DNA from: BOG-1363 sp043775355
Lineage (GTDB): Bacteria > Planctomycetota > UBA11346
DNA: 8,645 nucleotides
Direction: 5' to 3'
Assembly (NCBI GenBank): GCA_043775355.1
Contig: JAYVSL010000130.1
Span: forward strand, 1 to 8,645
Shown here: positions 1 to 6,158 of the stretch, piece by piece
How the letters are laid out: each line of letters starts with the position of its first letter
Numbering within the stretch: the stretch's first letter is position 1
Notes under the pieces: model-generated
What the model was told of the DNA's origin: nothing
The model's input: only the letters and a program-made list of their open reading frames with translations
Database searches by the model: none
Made by a program: the position numbers and the translations under genes

Positions 1-543
1 TATGTATGGAATCTTGCCAGCGGTGTAATGCCTAAGGGACTGCGCTTAGATCCTGATGGCACCATCCGTGGCGTCGCAACCGCACCGGGTGAAACCGACG
101 TGACGGTTGCCGTGCATGATCGCTGGCAAGCGAACACCCAGCAGAAAATTCACCTAGCGGTCGGTGAAAAACCCAAAGACGAACAGCCACCGGAAGAAAA
201 GAAGGACGATAAAAAAGACGATAAAAAAGACGACCCGAAGGATCAGCAGGCGAAAAAAGACCAGCAAGATCAGCAGAAGCAAGATCAGCAGAAGCAAGAT
301 CAAAAAGATCAACAGGCACAAAAAGACCAGCAAGACCAACCGAAACAAGAGCCGTCCCCAAACGGCAAAGATCAAGCGCAACAAACGGCAGCCGAACGTA
401 CCGCGCAACAAGCAGAGACGCTCAACCGCGCTGCCGCGGAACGCTGGCTTGAGTCACTACCGAAAGAAGATCGTGATGCGCTGATGTATCAGTTGCTCGA
501 TGGCGGCGCCGTCAAATCACGAAAGAAAGATAAAGCGTGGTAA
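1..543 (+). CDS. C-terminal part of a Bat-operon protein (putative Ig domain, KDQ-rich linker, BatC-like tail)
   Basis: The frame is open to the left window edge, so only the last 180 residues are seen. Residues 1-42 read like a putative-Ig (He_PIG) repeat: the pattern SGVMPKGLRLDPDGTIRG, then APGETDVTVAVHD, matches the usual LPxGLxLDxxTGxIxGxPxxxGxxxxxVxxxD. Residues about 57-125 are a low-complexity linker of K, D and Q with tandem KKDD and KQDQQ units, presumably extended and hydrophilic. Residues about 127-180 are helical and include AAERWLESLPKEDRDAL, ending in a basic stretch and AW. This resembles the short C-terminal helix and W-terminated end of BatB/BatC proteins (vWA or TPR proteins of the aerotolerance operon). 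The stop overlaps the batD start (TAATG), which supports the Bat assignment. Any vWA or TPR domain would lie upstream, outside the window. Pairing a He_PIG domain with a Bat tail is not one I recognise as standard. The Ig and linker calls are good; the BatC-like identity is an inference. Confidence 0.65.
   Translation, partial: YVWNLASGVMPKGLRLDPDGTIRGVATAPGETDVTVAVHDRWQANTQQKIHLAVGEKPKDEQPPEEKKDDKKDDKKDDPKDQQAKKDQQDQQKQDQQKQDQKDQQAQKDQQDQPKQEPSPNGKDQAQQTAAERTAQQAETLNRAAAERWLESLPKEDRDALMYQLLDGGAVKSRKKDKAW
205..297 (+). repeat. In-frame microrepeats coding the KDQ linker
   Basis: Two short perfect tandem repeats lie inside the upstream gene. GACGATAAAAAA occurs twice (205-216 and 217-228), coding DDKK-type units. 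The 15-mer GATCAGCAGAAGCAA occurs twice (268-282 and 283-297), coding DQQKQ. Degenerate copies continue to about 350. All units are multiples of three, so copy-number changes would lengthen or shorten the hydrophilic linker without breaking the frame. Confidence 0.8.
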
Positions 544-2123
544 TGCGCAAATTTTCAGGTTTACGCACATGGGCGTTCAGCGTGGTGATCAGTTGGTTGA
601 TCACAGGTGGAATCATGATGCCTGCTGCCGAAGTGCATTTGGAACTGCCAGACCCACTGATCGCCGGTGTCGTGCAAAAGGCCACGATCATCGTCGAAAA
701 TTCTGCCACGCGAGTCGACCACATTGATTTGCCACCAGTCGCCGATTTACAGTGGGAAGCCCAGCGTGGATCGAATTATCAAGTCTCTATTTTCAATGGC
801 AAACAAAGTACGAAAGAAACCATTCCTATATTATTGCGGACTCAACAAACCACCGCGCTGACCATTCCCGCGATCATCGTCACTTTCGCTGATGGCTCGA
901 CGGTAAGCACCGCTGCGGTCGCCGTTCAGCCACAGGCCGCTGACACCTCCCTCAGTGGTGAGGCCGTTGCGACGGTGACCTTTGAACCAGCAACGATTGT
1001 TCCCGGTCAGCCATCGACTTTAGCTTATCGTTTATCGCTACGCCAAGATCGCCCACGAGCGATTAAAGAACCGTCACTGACTCCACCAGCTGGACTTCTG
1101 GTGCTCGGAGAACGCAGCGAGACCAATGGCGAAACTACTGACAAAGAAGGAAATAAATGGCAAATCCAGACTTGGCGCTGGCCAGTCAGTGCGGCACAAC
1201 CTGGAACATTCGAAGCTCGCGGCCAACAAGAATGGTTCCGTTGCAGTCATGATCTGTTCAACCGATTAGTCGCCGAAAGTTCTCACCAACTCCCCATTAA
1301 ACCCGGTGTCCTGACAGTAACCAATTTACCAGAAGAAGGTCGACCTGCCGATTTTACCGGTTTAATTGGCCCGCTGGAAACCAGCGCCGCCATCGAACGT
1401 CCGCGTATCGCCGCTGGCGAAGGGACGATTTTCACGCTGACACTTAAAGGGCCACAAGTTGGATTAGCCAAAAGACCAACCCTTACGCTTCCCCCAGGCG
1501 TCCAAGCCTATCCCAAGGACGATGATGATGGAAAAGCGGGAGAACGACACTTCCGTTGGGATTTGGTCCCCGCCAGCGCCGGAGAATTAATGCTTCCCGC
1601 CATAGCATTCCCCTACTTTGATCCTGTTTCCAAAAGCTATCAGCGCGCCACCAGTTCGACTATCACGGTGACGGTGTTGCCTGGTCGCAGTCGCGAATTA
1701 GTCATCAGCGGCGAAGCGACACCGAAAAAAATTATCCCTGCGCCGAGTGCATCTCTGCCGAGTGAAACTCTGCGCACCATGCCGCCGCCCGTACACGGCG
1801 AAACATACTCTTCCGCACCAGCACGATGGACTTGGCCGGTGTTATCCATTGCGTTGGTATTTGGCGTGATGATCGGCCTTGGCCAACGACTCAGCACACG
1901 CCCCAGGCGTGGCCCGCACCGTGGTCGTGCTTTGGCAGCCGCGATTGCCGCCAAGGATCTCGACGCCATGGCTCGCTGGGTCTTTGCCTTACGACCAGAT
2001 TTAGATGACGCCGGACGCCAAGCGGCCGATGCGTTAGAACAAGCGATCGATCGCGCACGGTTTGGCTCCGCCGATGCCGGCGATTTGAAAAATCTCGCCG
2101 CTACGCTGATGAAAATTCCATGA
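543..2123 (+). CDS. batD: BatD-like aerotolerance protein, secreted and C-terminally membrane-anchored
   Basis: A 526-residue protein read from ATG 543, which overlaps the preceding stop (TAATG). A GTG six bases upstream (537) is possible but less likely. Residues 1-29 form a signal peptide (MRKF basic start, hydrophobic core, PAA before EVHL). The body is a series of beta-sandwich stretches typical of BatD ('oxygen tolerance') proteins. Family hallmarks are NLPEEGRPADFTGLIGPLE at 261-279, followed by a second domain starting AAGEGTIFTLTLKG, and LPAIAFPYFDPVSKSY at 351-366. One transmembrane segment lies at about 430-447, followed by a basic RPRRGPHRGR stretch and a roughly 70-residue helical cytoplasmic tail. 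BatD proteins are envelope components of the MoxR-Bat operon; their biochemical role is not settled. The gene ends in an ATGA overlap with the next gene, so coupling is likely on both sides. Confidence 0.88.
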   Translation: MRKFSGLRTWAFSVVISWLITGGIMMPAAEVHLELPDPLIAGVVQKATIIVENSATRVDHIDLPPVADLQWEAQRGSNYQVSIFNGKQSTKETIPILLRTQQTTALTIPAIIVTFADGSTVSTAAVAVQPQAADTSLSGEAVATVTFEPATIVPGQPSTLAYRLSLRQDRPRAIKEPSLTPPAGLLVLGERSETNGETTDKEGNKWQIQTWRWPVSAAQPGTFEARGQQEWFRCSHDLFNRLVAESSHQLPIKPGVLTVTNLPEEGRPADFTGLIGPLETSAAIERPRIAAGEGTIFTLTLKGPQVGLAKRPTLTLPPGVQAYPKDDDDGKAGERHFRWDLVPASAGELMLPAIAFPYFDPVSKSYQRATSSTITVTVLPGRSRELVISGEATPKKIIPAPSASLPSETLRTMPPPVHGETYSSAPARWTWPVLSIALVFGVMIGLGQRLSTRPRRGPHRGRALAAAIAAKDLDAMARWVFALRPDLDDAGRQAADALEQAIDRARFGSADAGDLKNLAATLMKIP

Positions 2124-2839
2124 CCTGCATCTCAGCAACAACAACACTTCCAAATTGGCCTCGCCAAATTTCTCGCACTGCATGCATGTGGATGTTGATC
2201 ATCATCAGCGCATGGAGCGCAGACGATCCCTACGCCGCGTGGGGACATGGACGTCCGCAAGATGCCATCGCTGAACTCCATCGCCAGGCAAACGACAGCA
2301 ATCGCTGGGACGCGTGGTTCGATCTCGGCTTGGCAGCGTTTGCTGCGGGACGTCAGCCGGACGGCGCCGCATGGATGATGACCGCACATCGCCTCGCTCC
2401 AGAACGAGCAGAGCCACGGCAAGCGCTGAAAGCCAGTCAGATAAATCTACCGCTCGGATGGCTCGACCGCCTTGGCCCACTTGCACTTCCGGGCCTTGGC
2501 TGGACGGGCCTGACGCTGATCGCGCTTGGGGGAATCGCCCTCGGATTTGCCTTATTCACCAATAGCCGACGCGCCATGCCCACGCTGATCGGCATCGCAC
2601 TACTCACCAGCGCACTTCCTGGTCGCATCGCTTGGGAACATGACCATGCCCGTCAACTCGTGGTCACCGTGCGCGACAGCCAACTCTACGATAGTTCTGG
2701 CCGCCCCATTGCCGCCATTGCAGCGGGTACCGTGTTAGAGCAGGAATCATCAACCGCATGGGCTGGGCGTGTTTTGGTCCACGATGAAGCCGGGCATCGC
2801 GGCCATCTACCGCTGGCTGATACGATCGCTCAACCGTAA
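2120..2839 (+). CDS. batE: BatE-like membrane protein with TPR-like and SH3-like regions
   Basis: A 239-residue protein whose ATG overlaps the batD stop (ATGA). Residues about 20-34 form an N-terminal hydrophobic signal or anchor; Met23 or Met25 would be alternative starts giving a shorter leader. Residues 36-97 resemble a tetratricopeptide hairpin: YAAWGHGRPQDAIAELHRQA, then WDAWFDLGLAAFAAGRQPDGA, then a third helix. After a linker come two hydrophobic segments (about 124-147 and 152-168). Residues about 180-232 (VTVRDSQLYDSSG... GTVLEQES... AWAGRVLVHDEAGHRGHLPL) have the pattern of a small bacterial SH3 domain. TPR, membrane and SH3 in this order directly after batD is the BatE layout. Individual motifs are weakly conserved, so the symbol rests partly on position. 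Confidence 0.75.
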   Translation: MTCISATTTLPNWPRQISRTACMWMLIIISAWSADDPYAAWGHGRPQDAIAELHRQANDSNRWDAWFDLGLAAFAAGRQPDGAAWMMTAHRLAPERAEPRQALKASQINLPLGWLDRLGPLALPGLGWTGLTLIALGGIALGFALFTNSRRAMPTLIGIALLTSALPGRIAWEHDHARQLVVTVRDSQLYDSSGRPIAAIAAGTVLEQESSTAWAGRVLVHDEAGHRGHLPLADTIAQP

Positions 2840-2912
2840 ATATGCCTGAGCAGAAGCTCGCTTGACCAGAGATTGTACATTGGATGAACGGCGGAAGATT
2901 CCCCTCTTCGCC

Positions 2913-3227
2913 ATGTCTACCAGCCTACCCGAAATCGAAGTCGAACAGGTCACCCGCACCATGCCGCGCTGGCATGTCGTGCTGCTCAATGACGACGACC
3001 ATACCTACCAATACGTCGTCGAAATGCTGATGAAGCTATTCAGCCACGATCAAGAAACCGCCTTCCGCATGGCCTGCGAAGTGGACAGCGCTGATCGCGT
3101 GGTAGTCGATACGACGACCAAAGAGCGCGCAGAACTCAAACGCGATCAGATCCATGGCTACGGCGCCGACTGGCGATTACCACGTTCTCAAGGATCGATG
3201 TCGGCAGAGATTGAACCGGCAGAGTAA
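2913..3227 (+). CDS. clpS: ClpS, N-degron adaptor of the Clp protease (planctomycete type)
   Basis: A 104-residue protein from ATG 2913. An in-frame TTG at 2862 would add 17 residues, but that extension lacks family features. ClpS binds proteins with destabilising N-terminal residues and hands them to ClpA for ClpP degradation in the cytoplasm. The core PRWHVVLLNDDDHTYQYVVE (18-37), the helical stretch to about residue 56, DRVVVDTTTKERAELKRDQI (61-80) and HGYGADW follow the ClpS fold. Asn26 and Asp27/Asp28 match the substrate-binding N34, D35 and D36 of E. coli ClpS. The ungapped alignment puts Tyr32 at E. coli Met40 (gatekeeper) and Asp58 at E. coli His66. The C-terminus (RSQGSMSAEIEPAE) is the extension I associate with planctomycete ClpS. 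No clpA lies beside it. It starts 73 bases after batE with no clear Shine-Dalgarno sequence; a GGAAG lies rather far upstream (about 2893). Confidence 0.9.
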   Translation: MSTSLPEIEVEQVTRTMPRWHVVLLNDDDHTYQYVVEMLMKLFSHDQETAFRMACEVDSADRVVVDTTTKERAELKRDQIHGYGADWRLPRSQGSMSAEIEPAE

Positions 3228-3272
3228 TCCCTGCGGGGCTTGCGCCCAATGACGTAAAGCTAAGCCCCCGAA

Positions 3273-3338
3273 TTCCTAAACCGTCCGAAGGCTCGCTTGC
3301 GATGTCAGGGGAAAATCCGCCCGGGTTTAGCGTAGGAA
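3273..3338. repeat. Imperfect inverted repeat downstream of clpS
   Basis: TTCCTAAACCG (3273-3283) faces CGGGTTTAGCGTAGGAA (3322-3338). The arms match apart from a small insertion and enclose about 38 bases containing GGCTCGCTTGCGATG. ATTTTTCC follows at 3340. A weaker GGGC-TTGC-GCCC hairpin lies at 3236-3247. Either could help end clpS transcription, but neither is a textbook terminator. The arms could equally be a REP-type palindromic repeat. Confidence 0.4.
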
Positions 3339-3368
3339 CGATTTTTCCAGAGGTTGGTGACGATGCGC

Positions 3369-3592
3369 GGAAGAAGGATACAACAATGGAGGAAGAAGGA
3401 TACAACAATGGACACACACACTTTGTTTCATCATCCTTGACTCCTGCGCACGCCTCCCGCCATCCCCTTCATGACCGGAAAAGGGGAACTCCGGGTGGGC
3501 GCCGTTGCACTTTAGAACTCACCCCCAAGGTGGAATATCAAAACAAAGTGTGTGTCCATTGTTGTTTGTTACCTCCATTGTTGTTTGTTACC
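3369..3592. repeat. Long inverted repeat whose arms each contain a tandem duplication
   Basis: The left arm begins with a perfect 22-bp tandem duplication (3369-3390 and 3391-3412, each starting GGAAGAAGGATACAACAATG) and continues into CACACACACTTTGTTT to 3428. The right arm is its inverse: AAACAAAGTGTGTGTCC from 3541 runs into a perfect 19-bp tandem duplication (3555-3573 and 3574-3592, TCCATTGTTGTTTGTTACC). The inner 27 bases on the left (3402-3428) and 25 on the right (3541-3565) are identical except for one extra AC. The outer unit sequences differ (GAAGGAT on one side, TAACAA on the other), so the two tandem units are related but not identical. The 112-base spacer has no convincing gene; it holds small GC palindromes such as CCGGA-TCCGG. 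It could be a MITE or REP-like element, or a large stem-loop. Confidence 0.8.
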
Positions 3593-3597
3593 TTTAT

Positions 3598-3652
3598 GCC
3601 GGTTTATCCCGGCGCTCGTGTGTCTACATTTTGGTGTTGCTCATTTTTTCCG
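3598..3652 (-). repeat. REP-like segment with small hairpin
   Basis: GCCGG (3598-3602) pairs with CCGGC (3609-3613) around TTTATC. Read on the minus strand, 3609-3651 runs from a GGAAAAAATGAGCAACACC start through AAAATGTAGACACACG to GCGCCGG. This resembles the plus-strand segment 5635-5681 downstream of the sulfatase, which has AAAAAA, CAATGTATTGACACA and CGCGCCGG in the same order. The similarity is patchy, so common origin is an inference. Confidence 0.4.
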
Positions 3653-3967
3653 GAACATCGGACGTCCTGCGAATAGAAAGCGGATAGGCCGCGACTTATC
3701 ACGACATTCGGGTCATGCTAACATCGTGCAACGGCACGGATGGTGGGGCTATCGCCGTGTTTAGGATCATGGAGAAGTTTCTGGTTGGTTGGCGATGGTG
3801 TCCTGCGCACGGAGACGCGCTCAAGCGGGGTGGTCCTCATCGTTTCAGAAACGGAGCCGGCATCGCCTGCTTACTCGGACTACCATCGCTAGTTCGCTGG
3901 CCCCTTTACTTTTCTGCTAGCTAGCCCATGACCACGCAGACCACGCACTCATTCCCGATTGCACACC
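3653..3967. other. Non-coding stretch upstream of the sulfatase
   Basis: I see no convincing gene here. Short open frames exist but lack ribosome binding sites and recognisable content. Minor items are the palindromes GGACGTCC (3660-3667) and GCTAGCTAGC (3916-3925). An 18-codon frame from ATG 3928 has its TGA overlapping the sulfatase ATG. The sulfatase promoter presumably lies here, but no clear -35/-10 pair stands out. Confidence 0.5.
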
Positions 3968-3973
3968 AAGGAG
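3968..3973 (+). promoter_or_regulatory. Ribosome binding site of the sulfatase gene
   Basis: AAGGAG lies seven bases before ATG 3981. It is the clearest Shine-Dalgarno sequence in the window and fixes the sulfatase start just before a good signal peptide. Confidence 0.85.
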
Positions 3974-3980
3974 CAAGGCG

Positions 3981-5549
3981 ATGACTTCACAGACAGCGAA
4001 ACTTGCACGATTCATTCTCTGCCTGTTCACTCTACTTTCGCTTCTAGGGGGCACTGCGCAGGCTGCAGACCCAAAAACCTCCGTCACCGGCAAACCAAAC
4101 ATCCTCGTCATCTGGGGTGATGATGTCGGGATGTGGAACATCAGTGCCTATCACCGCGGCATGATGGGCGGCACGACACCCAACATCGATCGCATCGCCA
4201 ACGAAGGCATGTTGCTGATGACGCAATATGCCGCTGCATCCTGCACGGCGGGACGCGCCGCCTTCATCACTGGCCAGTATCCGATCCGTGTCGGGTTGGC
4301 GACGGTTGGCCTGCCGGGATCCGAAATCGGATTGCAAAAGGAGGATCCAACACTTGCCGAGATGCTGAAACCGCTCGGCTATGCCACTGGCCAGTTCGGC
4401 AAGAATCACCTCGGTGACCGGGACGAGCATCTGCCGACCGCGCATGGCTTCGATGAGTTCTATGGCATTCTTTATCACCTGAATGCTGGCGAATATCCTG
4501 AGCAATATGATTTTCCGAAGGGCGACGCAGCCAAGGCATTTGCCCAGCGCGGCATGGTCCACAGCTGGGCGACGCCTGGTGGCGGACAGAAAATCGAAGA
4601 TCTCGGCCCGTTCGGCCAGGAGGTACAGCGTACGATGGATGCCAAGACGCTGGTGGAATCCAAACGCTTCATCGCCGACGCGGTAAAGGCCGACAAGCCG
4701 TTTTTCGTCTGGCACAATTTCAGCCGGATGCATTACCGCACCAACCTGTCCAAAACCTGGGATGGCAAGACCGGTTATGGTTTGTACGCCGATGGCATGG
4801 CCGAGATGGACAGCTACGTCGGCGAACTCCTCGACGAATTGAAGCAACTGGGGGTCGAAGATAACACCATCGTCATCTTCTCGACCGACAACGGTGCAGC
4901 GTCGAACAGTTGGCCCGACGGCGGCAACCAACCGTTCAAGGGTGAAAAGGGTGTCGGTGGTTATGAAGGCGGCTACCGCGTGCCGGCGATGATCCGCTGG
5001 CCGGGATTGGTGAAGCCGGGCAGCATCAGCGCGGGCATCATGTCGATGGAGGACTGGATTCCCACGTTCATGGCGCACCAGGGCCAGTCCGACCTGACGC
5101 AGAAACTGCTGACTGGCACAAAAATTGGTGACCGCACCTACAAGGTCCATCTCGATGGGTTCGACCAAACGCCCATGCTCAGCGGCACTGGGCCAAGCAA
5201 CCGCAAAACGTACTTCTACTTCACTGAAACCAAATTCCACGGCATGCGCGTTGGCGATTGGAAATTTCTCTACACGAGCCAGGATCACTGGTTCAATGGC
5301 GTCCGCAACAATCTGACGACGCCGGTGATTACCAATCTGGCACTCGATCCATTCGAACGCTTCACCGAGGCGCGCGGTCATGACGAATGGCAGGAAAATC
5401 GCTCTTGGACATTATCGCCTGCAGTCGGCGAGGTGGCGAAATTTGTCCAAAGCTTCAAGGCATTTCCACCACGGCAAAAAAGCCTAGATTTCAACATGGA
5501 CGAGATCATGGAGACGGTGACCAATCCCAAGGCGGCCGCCAAAGAGTGA
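3981..5549 (+). CDS. Secreted arylsulfatase-like sulfatase, cysteine (formylglycine) type
   Basis: A complete 522-residue type I sulfatase that hydrolyses sulfate esters, probably outside the cytoplasm. Residues 1-29 form a signal peptide (basic start, FILCLFTLLSLLGG core, AQA-A cleavage region). PNILVIWGDDVG (39-50) carries the metal-binding Asp47/Asp48. CTAGR at 88-92 is the CxAxR signature whose Cys88 would be converted to formylglycine, so an FGE-type maturase encoded elsewhere is needed. GQFGKNHLGD (137-146) supplies Lys141 and His143, MHYR supplies His251, FSTDNG (300-305) supplies Asp303 and Asn304, and FKGEKGVGGYEGGYRVP (319-335) supplies the active-site lysine. The C-terminal domain (DGFDQTPML, FHGMRVGDWKFLY, and FKAFPPRQKSLDFN near the end) matches roughly 500-residue bacterial arylsulfatases. 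All key residues are present, so it should be active. The natural substrate cannot be read from the sequence. Related repeats lie on both sides and no maturase or transporter is adjacent. Codon choice looks more GC-rich by eye than in batD, which would fit separate acquisition. Confidence 0.93.
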   Translation: MTSQTAKLARFILCLFTLLSLLGGTAQAADPKTSVTGKPNILVIWGDDVGMWNISAYHRGMMGGTTPNIDRIANEGMLLMTQYAAASCTAGRAAFITGQYPIRVGLATVGLPGSEIGLQKEDPTLAEMLKPLGYATGQFGKNHLGDRDEHLPTAHGFDEFYGILYHLNAGEYPEQYDFPKGDAAKAFAQRGMVHSWATPGGGQKIEDLGPFGQEVQRTMDAKTLVESKRFIADAVKADKPFFVWHNFSRMHYRTNLSKTWDGKTGYGLYADGMAEMDSYVGELLDELKQLGVEDNTIVIFSTDNGAASNSWPDGGNQPFKGEKGVGGYEGGYRVPAMIRWPGLVKPGSISAGIMSMEDWIPTFMAHQGQSDLTQKLLTGTKIGDRTYKVHLDGFDQTPMLSGTGPSNRKTYFYFTETKFHGMRVGDWKFLYTSQDHWFNGVRNNLTTPVITNLALDPFERFTEARGHDEWQENRSWTLSPAVGEVAKFVQSFKAFPPRQKSLDFNMDEIMETVTNPKAAAKE

Positions 5550-5603
5550 AGAGGGACGAACCGTGCTTCCCCTGATCCGCCGTCAAAGTCTCCGTGATCC
5601 AGG

Positions 5604-5681
5604 CCAAAAAAGGATCCAATCGCGGACGCGCAGTGCAAAAAAGGGACAGGCATCCAATGTATTGACACATGCACGCGCCGG
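5604..5681 (+). repeat. Pair of degenerate REP-like units
   Basis: Two similar units follow each other. GCCAAAAAAGGATCCAATCG, then GGACGCGCAG, covers 5604-5633. GCAAAAAAGGGACAGGCATC, then CAATGTATTGACACATGCA, covers 5635-5673 and is followed by CGCGCCGG. Both show an A-run, a CCAAT block and a GGACR/GACACA-like core. GGGACAGGCA after an A-run resembles motifs I associate with REP sequences mobilised by REP-associated tyrosine transposases; no such transposase is seen here. GGACAGGCAT recurs at 5818-5827. Confidence 0.45.
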
Positions 5682-5737
5682 TACGCGCAGCGATCAATCG
5701 AGCGCCGACACCGAACTGGGAGCACAGCTTATCGCGG

Positions 5738-5780
5738 AGATCCAATAAAGATCCAATAATGGACACACGCATTTCTTTTG
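5738..5780 (+). repeat. Tandem AGATCCAATAA unit with ATGGACACAC core
   Basis: AGATCCAATAA is perfectly duplicated (5738-5748 and 5749-5759). It is followed by TGGACACACGC and a T-rich stretch (ATTTCTTTTG). The order (duplicated GAT-CAA unit, then ATGGACACAC, then T-rich) is the same as in the arms of the inverted repeat at 3369-3592 upstream of the sulfatase, so these are probably members of one family. Confidence 0.6.
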
Positions 5781-6024
5781 TCACCGAATTACTGAATAAT
5801 CATGCAGCGAGATTGCTGGACAGGCATTTAGTTTTTCACCAAGCCCTACGCTCTGACTCTTCATCTCTTTGTTAACCGAGAAAACCTCCCCCAACCCCCA
5901 AGCGTTTTGCTTGCAAGTGCAAAAGTAGATGGCTTTTTCCAGCGACGACCACGATTCCTTGATTTTCCAAGCGATTTTTATGCATTTTCCCCGCTTGCGC
6001 CTAAGTTGATGAGTTGATGGCCGA
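5781..6024. other. Non-coding stretch with a small hairpin
   Basis: I see no supportable gene. The plus strand is pyrimidine-rich in places (CCTCCCCCAACCCCC at 5885-5899). TTTTGC (5905-5910) pairs with GCAAAA (5919-5924) around an eight-base loop. An 86-codon minus-strand frame spans the area but has no recognisable content. Confidence 0.5.
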
Positions 6025-6100
6025 TCACGCCACGCGTTCATAAGGGTTGATCAGACCACCGACGCGGGGAATCCGAACGACTTTCCCTGTTGCTGTCGGC
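6025..6100 (-). pseudogene. Possible remnant of a transposase/integrase C-terminus
   Basis: On the minus strand the frame ending at 6025-6027 reads PTATGKVVRIPRVGGL, then INPYERVA and stop. This resembles the short VxxPxVGGLHHxYxRxA tail I recall from integrase-core transposases in other bacteria. Upstream codons (towards argJ) show no catalytic domain, so only a tail would survive. The resemblance is from memory and short; it may be coincidental. Confidence 0.3.
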
Positions 6101-6158
6101 ACCTTGCTGGAACGAAGTGAGACTTGCCGCCCGATGCGCGAATGGACACTGCCGCGCC

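Noticed and set aside
154..411. A minus-strand frame coding a very Leu/Ile/Phe-rich, membrane-like peptide.
   Set aside because: It is the reverse of the K/D/Q-rich linker codons; the apparent membrane protein is an artefact of GAT/CAG/AAA repeats.
2862..2912. A TTG start for clpS adding 17 residues.
   Set aside because: The extension lacks ClpS-like sequence and a ribosome binding site; ATG 2913 gives a normal ClpS length.
3369..3592. A CRISPR array, because of spaced repeated units.
   Set aside because: Repeats are immediately tandem or inverted, with only one long spacer and no cas gene; this is not a CRISPR layout.
3302..3676. Plus-strand frames through the inverted repeat that could suggest a small protein.
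   Set aside because: They simply translate the tandem and inverted repeats; their codon pattern and content do not look protein-like.
3715..3924. A 69-codon plus-strand frame upstream of the sulfatase.
   Set aside because: It has no ribosome binding site, no recognisable content and no link to its neighbours.
4044..5381. A 445-codon open frame on the minus strand across the sulfatase gene.
   Set aside because: It is fully antisense to a gene with complete sulfatase motifs, signal peptide and ribosome binding site. Its translation has no recognisable domain and reflects codon bias in the true frame.
5781..6041. An 86-codon minus-strand frame between the sulfatase and argJ.
   Set aside because: Its composition is unlike the real genes here, it has no clear start signal, and it runs into the repeat region.
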